Assembly: GCA_004194705.1 (NCBI GenBank)
Contig: SADC01000932.1
Span: 1 to 64,000 of the forward strand
Direction: 5' to 3'
From: Ditylenchus dipsaci
Lineage: Eukaryota; Nematoda; Chromadorea; Rhabditida; Anguinidae
Length of the DNA stretch: 64,000 nt
Under the pieces are notes generated by a model, which worked only from the letters and a program-made list of their open reading frames with translations, did no database searches and was not told the origin of the DNA. This document shows positions 56,301 to 64,000 of the stretch, in pieces (within the stretch, counting starts at the first letter, position 1; every line of letters starts with the position of its first letter). Position numbers and translations under genes: made by a program.

Positions 56301-56418
56301 TTTCCTCTCGTAAATTAATAATAGAATATGCACAAAATTAGAAAAACTTACCATTGTCATGACACAAAAAACCTGTGACACACAATAACAAAATTATCAT
56401 AAATTTGAATTTTCTCAT
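50324..56418 (-). CDS. MLT-10-like moulting-cycle secreted protein
   Basis: Exons (minus): 56418-56352 (signal peptide MRKFKFMIILLLCVTGFLC), 55396-54791, 54582-54456, 54404-54100, 53606-53318, 53265-53191, 51670-51574, 51458-51398, 51170-51042, 50980-50822, about 50512-50324. Core blocks: LADHCAAYMKRRG, ILSPKIFSILPEYDQAE, FSPNLLSFHDQG, LELLLEVSGAGRLLNRLLQ, EEDIWKISRLE. The C-terminus is a ten-residue repeat: LSPGAFVPVI, LSPRAAIATA, LSPSAFTTFI, LTPAALTVDM, LSPLALNAFI, LSPSALGAQV, LSPRIFSLSV. This architecture is that of nematode MLT-10-like proteins, secreted epidermal factors linked to cuticle moulting. Phase gaps: a missing A near 54897, junctions 56352/55396, 54456/54404 and 51042/50980, and a shift near 50450. 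A further 32-bp candidate exon is at 56191-56160. Confidence 0.85.
51919..52533. mobile_element. Hairpin MITE with GGGGCCGTAGTAACAATCG ends
   Basis: The left end GGGGCCGTAGTAACAATCG mirrors CGATTGTTACTACGGCCCC at the right. The arms are about 190 bp, interrupted by a smaller repeat around TAAATATTGAAATTGAAAA. It lies in an intron of the MLT-10-like gene (53191 to 51670). Confidence 0.7.
55570..55669. mobile_element. TA-flanked MITE with CCGTATTTATTCTAAT ends, copy 2
   Basis: A 100-bp element with CCGTATTTATTCTAAT and its mirror, TA on both sides (55568-55569, 55670-55671), and inner AATAAGCGCC units. It lies in an intron of the MLT-10-like gene. Confidence 0.75.
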
Positions 56419-57467
56419 TTTCAAAGATTTGTCTATAGATACATATTTAAAAAATTACTTATTTATTTATTTTTCCAGCAGACATGTTTTTAAAGTGGAA
56501 TTTCCAAGTTCAAGTAAAGTGGATTTCCGTTGAATGACCACAAAAATAAACAAAGCTGCAGTGTTGTTCCTTAGTGCTTTTTTCTGCAAATACTGTCTGT
56601 ACAAAAGACAACAAGAAGAATATTTACGGAACTGTCTGCCAGAAACCTCAATAAGGTTTCTGTAGCACACATATAATAAGGAATTATAAGGAATTTAAGT
56701 CCCGGGCTTGAAGGGTTAGAGGCGCATGCACAAACTTACCTGTAACATGACTCCGAACAATGCATTTAACAAATAATTCATAAGGATCAATTTTAGTTCA
56801 AGTTTCACTGAAAACCCTGACCAAATATGGTTTACTTTGGTATGTAAAATTTGAGCGTTGATATATTCTCTAACGAGCTCCCTAGGGTGCTCATTTTTCA
56901 AACCTCCGAAAATCGGAAAAATTTTAGATCGATAGGTGCGTAGACGCTAATTAGAGAGAAAATAATAATTTATAATTTAAATTTAATTTATAACCAAATA
57001 GTTTTGTCAACTACTAGCACATCCTAAGCAATCATGGTCGAAAATTACCGGCAAATCGACCGGTTAAAAGAGCCGATTGATTGGGCAAGATAAATGGTCA
57101 TGAAAAGCTTTGACTGTAAATGTAACTCTCTGAACCGTTTTAGACTTTAAGAATACCGTATTCAAAAGACGTGTTCTTAACATTGTGTTCTTGAAATATT
57201 TTTGGAGAGTTCTTTCAGGCAAGTTACCATTAATTCTTAGCGCTTATCACTGCTTACAAAATCTGTCGTAAGTTGACTGAAGTCTCTAAAAATATGTCAA
57301 AAACACAATGCCAACAACGTAATTTTAAACTAGGGTTAGGTCCTGAGAATATTCCCGGGAATATTCCTGGTTTATTCCCGGTCCGAATCTTAGATTTGGA
57401 CCGACAATGAAAAATCGGTCCGAATCTTTTCGAAAATAAAAATTTTAGCTGGAGTACAGAATCCTTA
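56419..57467. other. Intergenic region upstream of the MLT-10-like gene
   Basis: Presumed promoter region of the minus-strand MLT-10-like gene. A fragment of the palindromic-core repeat (GCGCATGCACAAACTTACC) is near 56722-56745. I see no gene, TATA-like box or RNA I can support. Confidence 0.4.
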
Positions 57468-57650
57468 CGTACTTGCACGGCCGCCGGCGGAGCGCCGGCG
57501 GCCGCCGGGCAAAATTGGCGATTTTGGAACGCCGGCGGCGGCGGCGAAATGTTCAAAATGCCGGCGGTGGCGGAGGCGGAGGCGCTCATTTTTGAAAGCA
57601 CCCGGCGGAGGCGGCGGCGCTTTTTCTTTTTTTGGGAACGTGCAAGTATG
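57468..57650. mobile_element. GC-rich hAT-like MITE, copy 4
   Basis: The ends CGTACTTGCACGG and CGTGCAAGTATG enclose GGCGGCGGCGG-type blocks. The flanking octamers (AATCCTTA and TACGTGAC) do not match, unlike the other three copies, so the duplication has been lost or one end has moved. Confidence 0.65.
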
Positions 57651-57974
57651 TACGTGACCCGAAATTGCCCAAAATTGTCTTTTTTCAACGTTTCAGCACC
57701 TGATATTTATGCTTAAAACATGTTTTTCGGTGGTGGTGGACACTTTTGGATACTAAAAATTTTTGACCAAAATTTGATTTTTTGCCTTGGCATCGAGGCA
57801 TGGCATCCTTAAATTACTTTGGTTCCAAAGTCAAAATGTCAAAATTTTGTCATTAATTTTTTTTGCAGAAAAGTGTCGACTGCCACCTGAAAGGATACTT
57901 CAAGCATGTATTAACTGCTGAAACGATAAAAAAAACGAGGATTACACGCGTTTTTGAGCTAGCCGGTATAGTGT

Positions 57975-58345
57975 ACTCGTGCCATTCTCGATTTAACGAA
58001 CATTTCATTTGATTTCAATAAAGATCGTTCACCAACACTCGATTTAACGAAACTCTCGATTTAACGAACATTTCAGTTGGTCCCCAGAAGTTCGTTAAAT
58101 CGAGAGTTAACTGTACACCTGTTATTTGCGATATTTAGGAAAAGTTTAGTGGGTAAAATTTTTTCTCTGAGATATGGATTAATAAAAGCAAATGGGCATT
58201 TATTGGGCTACAATCCAAACCTGTCCTGTCCGCCAATTGAAAATATCGCCAGACTGTCGTTAAATCGGGCGTCTGCATTAATTAGATCAGACCAAACAAA
58301 TATTTTCAAATGTGTCGTTAAATCGAGCCGCTCGATTAGAGAGTC
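57975..58345. repeat. pogo-like MITE ends with CTCGATTTAACGAAC repeats
   Basis: Repeated CTCGATTTAACGAAC units (57982-58070), then GTTCGTTAAATCGAGAGTTAACTGTA, a right TIR of the CAGTTAACTCTCGATTTAACG type, and further GTTAAATCG(A/G)G units to 58345. The element is fragmented. Confidence 0.5.
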
Positions 58346-58387
58346 GAGTGAATACTGTGATTTTTTTGCAGTTTGAACCTAAATCCT

Positions 58388-60747
58388 GGGTACAATCCGT
58401 TTGACCGTCACCATTTTGACCGTCAGCATAATTTGACCGTCGCCATTTTGTATGTGACCGTCACTATTTTGTCTTTGGTTTTGTTTAAGATATTTATTTC
58501 GTGAAGCTTTTACTCATTATTTCGTCTTCAGGCTACAAGATGAACAACGATTTCGATAGTAACGATGAAGCGGAAAATATATCCGAGTCTGAGAATGGTG
58601 AAAGCAGTGATCTCGAAAGAGAAGATGTGCAAAGCGTGCTGCGAGTCGAACCAGAAGTCGAGCTTAAATGGGTCAAATCTACTCGTAGTGACAAAAGCAA
58701 GCCGGTCTATGAAGGAGCGCTCTTCTCATTCGATGCATATTCCAAAGATGAAAAGCTTGCTTTTTATAAATGCGATCAGTGGAAGTCCGGCTGCAAAATG
58801 CGTCTACATCTCGTCAAAGCAAGCAATAAGTTACGTTCAGTTTTGGGTTTCCATGTGGGTCATTCTGCTTCTCCTTGGCGTCCTATGAATGCTATGGTGC
58901 GTGATGAGCAAGTTCGACTAATTACAACATTCACTGATATGGTAACCTTTGCCGAATTTTATTATTTCATGACTTTACTATCAGTATTCAGGCGCCAAAG
59001 CAAGTAATCAGTCATACTGCAGCCATTCTTTCTTCCGTTGAAAAGCGATTTCTTCCTCGAAAAAATCATGAGGCCGCTCGTCTAGGAAAAAAGCGCACAA
59101 AATCTATGGGTCTACCACCTTCTCCGAGTAATATCGCGTTCGAAATTCCAGACGAATTGATGCAGTTCTCAGATGGCAAGTTGTTTATTCTACACGACAC
59201 TGGCGCTTTTGATCCAAAAGTGAATTCTGCTATTAATTTTTTTTATTACCCCGTAACGAATTTCAGAGAATTATCGTCTGTGGTGATGAAGGAATGATTC
59301 CTGCTTTCGCCCATATTAGAATGCTTTACGGGGATGGGACGTTCAAATGCTGTCCTTTACAAGATTGCCAAGGCTGGAGAGAAAAAAAGTTTTCACAAGT
59401 AACAGTCACTTTTTTACATCGTTTATCGCACGCAATACACTCATAATTTAGCTCTATGTGCTTGTTGCCGAAAGAAAAAGAACGGTCCAGCAAGAGAACG
59501 GGAGCGCAAAGGTCTACCGATTCTTTATTCCTATCTTTCATTGCCTGGTTCCCTCAATGGACAACGAAACGATGGGACGACTTTTCCACATTATTCACCA
59601 GGTTGTTTAAGACATTCGTAAAATGCTCCAAAACTTTGTGTAAAATAAGCCAAGTTTAGATTTGCCCAGAGTTAAACCCAGATCATTTCAAATCAGACTA
59701 TGAGAGAGCCCAGATGAATGGAGTTAAGTCAGTTTTCCAAGGCATCTTGTGCAAAGGGAACTACTTACATCTTATCCAGGCAATTACTGGTCGTTTAAAG
59801 AAGCTGAAGTTGTTACCGCTCTATGTGAAGGATCTGGAAATTTATGAGCAGGTACGATTCATGATAGTTCCATTCTATGCTTTGCCGAAAAAGATGATCA
59901 CGCTTTGGAGAGACGTAATTAAGCCCCTTATCAGTCGACAGGAACTGAGGCCGATGGTGGAATACATGGAGAAAACTTGGTTCGGTAAGTCTTAGCCAAA
60001 TTTCTTTAAAAGACTGGTGTTTACTTAGTCTGGTTAAGGTGTTCAGCCTATTCAAGGGAGCAATGGAAGAAAACCACTTTACTCAATCGATATTTCCAAT
60101 CAATACAGCGCTGTAATCGAAGAAAGACCGTGCCACAACAATCCAAGCGAGAGCAACAACAACAAGCTTCAGAAGCTCATTCAACCTCATCCATCCGTCT
60201 GGCACTTCTTCATAAAACTTCGTGAGGCTTACCGTGGTGAACGGTGTCATTAAACCAAGGAGGGTTGAAGATGTGAAGCGGGACGGACGAATATTGCTCC
60301 AAGTTAATCGGTGGTCGGATGTCGATGCAAACAGACTGAGTAAGAAAGAATGGTGTCAGGGAGTTGTGTTGGCGTTGAAAGATGTTTGAAATGTTGTTAA
60401 ACGGTTCAATAAAGTTACGGTGTTAGTCAAGGTTTTATCGTCTTATTTAATAATTGTTAGCCTGCGTTGCAAAAATTGCATCAAGATGTGTGATTCGATC
60501 GTTATCTGTTCAAAATTCCTGACGGTCAAAATGGTGACGGTCAAAATAGTGACGGTCACATTCAAACGACGGTCAAAATGGCGACGGTCAAATTATGCTG
60601 ATGGTCAAAGTGACAACGGTCAAATTTAAATGACGGTCAATATAAACGACGGTCAAAATTCCTGACGGTCAAATTGGTGACGGTCAAAATGGTGACGGTC
60701 AAATTATGCTGACGGTCAAAATGGTCACGGTCAAGCGTTTTGTACCC
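58388..60747. mobile_element. MULE transposon with GACCGTC repeats near its ends
   Basis: The ends GGGTACAA and TTGTACCC are followed inward by near-tandem TTTGACCGTCACCATT / TTTGACCGTCAGCATAA units: four at the left (58400-58470), about a dozen at the right (60520-60735) in inverse orientation. The flanks TAAATCCT and TAAACCCT differ at one of eight positions, consistent with an aged MULE duplication. It encloses an intron-bearing transposase. Confidence 0.8.
58540..60389 (+). CDS. MULE transposase with FLYWCH-like N-terminus, multi-exon
   Basis: Exon 1 (58540-58940) encodes an acidic start (MNNDFDSNDEAENISESE) and a FLYWCH/WRKY-like zinc region: FYKCDQWKSGCKMRLHL with GFHVGHSAS, giving C, C and H ligands. 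Donor ATG|GTAACC. Exon 2 follows TATTCAG (APKQVISHTAAIL to DTGAFDPK). Exon 3 follows TTTCAG (RIIVCGDEGM, HIRMLYGDGTFKCCP, where GDGTF marks the first catalytic Asp of MULEs). Then LYVLVAERK and MDNETMGRLFHIIHQV, DYERAQMNGVKSVFQGI (second block), LHLIQAITGRLKKLKLL, and HPSVWHFFIKLREAY near 60195 in a shifted frame. The end is TGA 60387-60389. The frame changes near 59500 and 60060-60230 may be introns or indels. Some blocks are decayed but the order is complete. Confidence 0.7.
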
Positions 60748-61968
60748 TAAACCCTTAGTGGGCCTTGAGAACTGTGTTTGCCAGTCTCCCTGACAGCATT
60801 ATTTTGGTCTATTTCAATGATGGTTGGGTCCAAACCTGCATTTATTTGTTTTCATTCCAAATATCAGTTGATAATTGTGTAATTAATGTAGGAAAATATA
60901 ATCCACAGCAGCAGCTTTTTCTTCATTTGTCAATATCAATAAATCATATCCCTTTTGCAGTTAAAAGGCAAGGACGTAATTGGTTCTTGAACCATCATGC
61001 ACTCACAATAAAAGGGCTGCTGCACCACCACTTTATCCCGTGCAATTCAGCAGTAGTAGTAGCTTCATCCAACCAGCGGAAAAATACTTTATTCCACTCA
61101 TAAGAAACTGTTTTGCCGAATATTTTTACGTATTTTTTATCAGCAATTTTGTAACATTTCGACAGGTGTTTTTTATCAGCGACTATTTTTTGGAGTGGAT
61201 CATGACAACCATAGGCGTACACAGGATTGTAAAAATTTAAAGGGCTAAAAGGCTGAAAAACCCTGATGGGGGGGGGGGGCTAAAGCCCGGTTAGCCCCAC
61301 CCTGGGTACGCCAATTATGACAACAGTACTATTGTGGATCATAACTCATACGACTAATCAAAATCCATTTTTTTAACTTTGCCATGCCAGAAATTTGAAA
61401 AATTATTTTCAAAAAAATAACTGATTTGAAAAAGCATCAGTAGAGCTGAATTCAAAATGGCAAAAAAGGCTCGGAGAGTCAGGTTGTAATTGAAGTGCAC
61501 CCTCTAAATTCTGAATCCTACCCTTTAATTACTGAATTCTGACTTCTAATTTTATTATTTTTTTATTAATTTTCATTTGCATTTTCGTTGTTAATTTTTC
61601 AAAATTTTTGCACTAGCGTGTAGCCCTGGAAGTTGTCTTTCTAATGAGCTATCAAACTCTGCTGGATGATCTGAGGAATATAAAAATTGAAAGGTTGTAA
61701 AAGTTGTATTTTGTCAAAAGCTTTGAATGTCTATGTTGCCTAAATGATTCAGCAAAGTTTGATGCCTTATTATAAATCCAAGATCCAACCCTATACGCTA
61801 GTGCAAACAAATTCTAAATTATGGCAAAAATTTATGATAAAAATAGCAGTATAAAATTAGAGGGTGAAATTCAGACTCTATAGGGTGTGATTCAATTTGA
61901 GCCGGGGAGAAATTGAAGCGAAAAAGTATTTTTGCTACAACAAAAGTTTTTACTCAGAGATTTTAAGA
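60748..61968. other. Intergenic region upstream of aminoacylase-1
   Basis: It contains an inverted repeat at about 61505-61905, where CCCTCTAAATTCTG and GCACTAGCGTGTAG mirror CTATACGCTAGTGC and TTAGAGGGTGAAATTCAG, and a G-run at 61266-61279. No gene or promoter motif is clear. Confidence 0.45.
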
Positions 61969-62491
61969 ATGTCTGATCAAGAGCACATTGCTGTTTCTAA
62001 ATTTCGCCAATATTTACGAATCAACACAGAGCAACCCAATCCACAATACTGTTAGCCATTTAATTACAATTCCATATACACTTAATTTGAGTTCAGACAA
62101 ATGCAAAGACTTCCTGTATGAATATGCCAAGGAAATAGGACTAAAACCATGGAGTTATGAGGTAATTGCGACTTATCTTGTTTGGTATGTTCAAAAGTGT
62201 GATCCTTTGAGTGTGTGTCTGGCAAACCCATAGTAGGCATGACTTTGGAAGGGACTGACCCTTCGCTGCCCTCAGTTCTGCTGTACTCGCACACAGATGT
62301 GGTGCCCACCTTCCCTGACCACTGGACCTACCCTCCCTACGATGCTCACAAAGATGGGGAAGGCAAGATCTATGGCAGAGGCACTCAGGACATGAAAAGT
62401 ATGGGAATCCAATACATGGAAGCACTCAGACAACTGAAGGCTCAAGGCAAAACACACTTTTTGAGGACCATTCATGTTCTATGGGGACCAG
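61969..62491 (+). CDS. Aminoacylase-1 (ACY1-like M20 zinc metallopeptidase), 5' part
   Basis: Cytosolic enzyme that hydrolyses N-acyl amino acids to free amino acid and carboxylate. Exons: 61969-62050 (MSDQEHIAVSKFRQYLRI, matching the family's FRQYLRI start), 62097-62161 (CKDFLYEYAKEIGLK) and 62198-62491, ending P|GTACAC. Exon 3 has GTDPSLPSVLLYSHTDVVP, where His and Asp are the first zinc ligand and catalytic Asp. It continues FPDHWTYPPYDAHKDGEG, then IYGRGTQDMK with the bridging zinc Asp, and GIQYMEALRQLK and RTIHVLWGP. Exon 3 needs one extra T (about 62210) to join exon 2 in frame. The intron after 62491 contains two MITEs and the remaining exons lie beyond 64000. The family normally has about 400 residues, so roughly the first third is present. 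Confidence 0.88.
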
Positions 62492-62508
62492 GTACACTTT
62501 GCTAAATA

Positions 62509-62759
62509 CCGTATTTCCTCTAATAAGCGCGCATGCTCTAATAAGCGCGCACCCACTACTTTGAGAGCCTATATCTCAGCTCAGAGAAATTTTTCTCCAA
62601 AGCTGTTCAATGCATTTTCTTAACTCCCACAAGCTCTACCGATTCCACTTTTTAGATTTTGGTTGAGCACCCGAAATTTTCGAGGTTAACCCAAAATGTT
62701 TCAGATTTTTAGGGGTTTGAAAAATAAGCGCGCATGCGCGCTTATTAGAGGAAATACGG
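62509..62759. mobile_element. TA-flanked MITE with CCGTATTTCCTCTAATAAG ends, copy 3
   Basis: TA-flanked (62507-62508, 62760-62761) with ends CCGTATTTCCTCTAATAAG and its mirror, and inner AATAAGCGCGCATGC units. It lies 17 bases inside the intron after aminoacylase exon 3. Confidence 0.75.
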
Positions 62760-62910
62760 TAAACCTGGTTTTATAATGGTTTTATTATCAAGATCTTCAG
62801 TTTCAGCATTTCAGTTTTTCAAAAAGATAGAGCTGAATTTTTTTAAATGAATTATTCATTGACTAAAACGCTGAACACAGTTATGATATTTTTTACGATG
62901 TCCCCCTGTA

Positions 62911-63172
62911 CAGTTAAACCTCGATTTAACGACCCTCTAATTTTTAAAATGGGGGTCGTTAAATCGAGGTTTAGCTTTTTTAGAAGCAAAATATTAGGTT
63001 TCTGAAAAACGATCGGCAAAATCGGAATCCTTACGATATTTGCGACCAGTTTCTCATAGCAGAATTGCTAAAATATTTCGAAAATAGGGTTAAAAAAAGT
63101 GTCGGACCCTAGGTGGGAACGAACTTGAGGTGGGGGTCGTTAAATCGAGGTTTGACAGTCAAACTTTGACTG
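62911..63172. mobile_element. pogo/Tigger-like MITE, CAGTTAAACCTCGATTTAACG ends
   Basis: The left end CAGTTAAACCTCGATTTAAC with TA outside (62909-62910). The right end is less tidy: TCGTTAAATCGAGGTTTGACAG, then a second CAAACTTTGACTG before TA (63173-63174). Internal repeats of GGGGGTCGTTAAATCG occur. It is non-coding. Confidence 0.6.
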
Positions 63173-63199
63173 TAATACAAATTTGGACCCTAGTAGCGA

Positions 63200-63890
63200 A
63201 TACACCACCCCCCCCCCAACAAATTTTTTTTCAAAATCAGGTTTTAACCATTTCTAAGTAATTCTTATGCGCTGAAAACGATAAAAAACGTGTTTTCGGG
63301 CATTTTCTGGCCTAAAAAGTTGATTTTTGGAAAAAAAAATTTTGACCAAAATTCGACTTTTTGCCTTGGGGGACCAAGGTATTCTACCTCGTTTTGTCAC
63401 TGGAGCTAGGCAAAAAGAGTCTCTTTATGCATTTTATGATCAAGAGTCCTGCTCAAAATTATGTCTAAGGTAAGTGAGTGCGCGCATCTCTAACTCTCAA
63501 GCCTCCTGCGCCCCTTTGGGGCGCAGGGGGCTTGGGGGCTCGGAGTTGAGATGCGCACATCCACATACCTTAGACACAAATCACTCGAAAGTGACTCTGG
63601 ATGCATGAAAAAAGCATGCATACCAGAGTTTCTTCATGCGGTAGGCCCCAGCTGACAAAAATATGTTCAAATCCCATCTTTTTAGGACTCTAGGTACCAT
63701 TTTCAGGTGGTTTACCTTGGTCCCCCAAGGCAAAAAGTCGAATTTTGGTCAAAAAAATTTTTTTCCAAAAATCAATTTTTTAGGCCAGAAAATGCCCAAA
63801 AAGACGTTTTTTTTATCGTTTTCAGCGCATAAGAATTACTTAGAAATGGTTAAAACCTGATTTTGAAAAAAAATTTGTTGGGGGGGGGGG
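63200..63890. repeat. Long hairpin of the palindromic-core repeat family
   Basis: The left arm (63205-63385) includes GGTTTTAACCATTTCTAAG and TTTTTGCCTTGGGGGACC. The right arm (63705-63890) is its near-perfect mirror. The centre holds the nested palindrome CTAAGGTAAGTGAGTGCGCG...GGGGCGCAGGGGGC. It is the most complete member of the family also seen at 13740 and 48890. Confidence 0.7.
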
Positions 63891-64000
63891 TATTCACTAC
63901 TAGCGCCCAAATTTGTTTCGAACAAAAAAAAATTAGCCCAAAAACATAGTCATAATCAGAGTCTTCTAAAGTCAGAATCAATCTGATTATGACTGACAAG

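Noticed and set aside
1..64000. LTR or LINE retroelements
   Set aside because: No reverse transcriptase, integrase or RNase H motif was seen in any frame. The mobile load I can support is all DNA transposons.

Overview
This window is nuclear DNA from a nematode. The strongest evidence is a gene (minus strand, about 50.3-56.4 kb) whose C-terminal micro-exons encode a decapeptide repeat of the L-S-P-x-A-F/L type. As I recall it, this is the hallmark of the nematode-restricted MLT-10-like 'moulting cycle' family. A small secreted protein resembling the nematode DUF148/ANIS5 (SXP/RAL-2) group, a Tc5-like transposon with a TNA target duplication, and many very short introns (38-60 nt) agree with this. 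The DNA is AT-rich and crowded with DNA transposons. I saw no reverse transcriptase. I do not name a species.

Layout: 0-9.6 kb holds a possible 3' terminal exon, a GC-rich hAT-like element and a 4.6 kb nested MULE composite. A small secreted-protein gene (+) lies at 9.87-10.5 kb. A POT/SLC15 proton-oligopeptide transporter (+, 16 exons) spans 12.76-30.83 kb, with introns inflated by hairpin transposons. Convergent to it, and ending only about 300 bp away, is a 16-exon minus-strand gene (47.77-31.14 kb) for a secreted protein of about 890 aa, with four modules each ending in a Cys-Cys-Cys motif. A Tc5-like transposon and a cluster of Gly-Gly-Tyr-Pro micro-exons sit in its introns. The MLT-10-like gene (-) follows at 50.3-56.4 kb, then an intron-containing MULE transposon (58.39-60.75 kb), then the 5' part of aminoacylase-1 (+, from 61.97 kb), which runs off the window.

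The transposon load falls into families that can be defined from inverted ends plus target duplications: hAT-like (8 bp), TTAA-flanked hairpins, TA-flanked pogo/mariner-like MITEs, TAA-flanked Tourist-like MITEs, a TTA-flanked Tc5-like element and two MULEs with short repeats near their ends. Many are near-perfect hairpins with arms of 150-650 bp lying inside transcribed introns. Two CACGG-ended transposons carry tRNA-like A and B boxes near their ends.

For the metabolic genes, the peptide transporter and aminoacylase-1 would both serve uptake and salvage of peptides and acyl-amino acids, but nothing in the sequence shows co-regulation. Gene models were assembled by hand from splice signals and reading-phase continuity. 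Several models need one-base corrections, mostly in homopolymer runs. These may be assembly base errors or gene decay, and I flag them rather than smooth them over.
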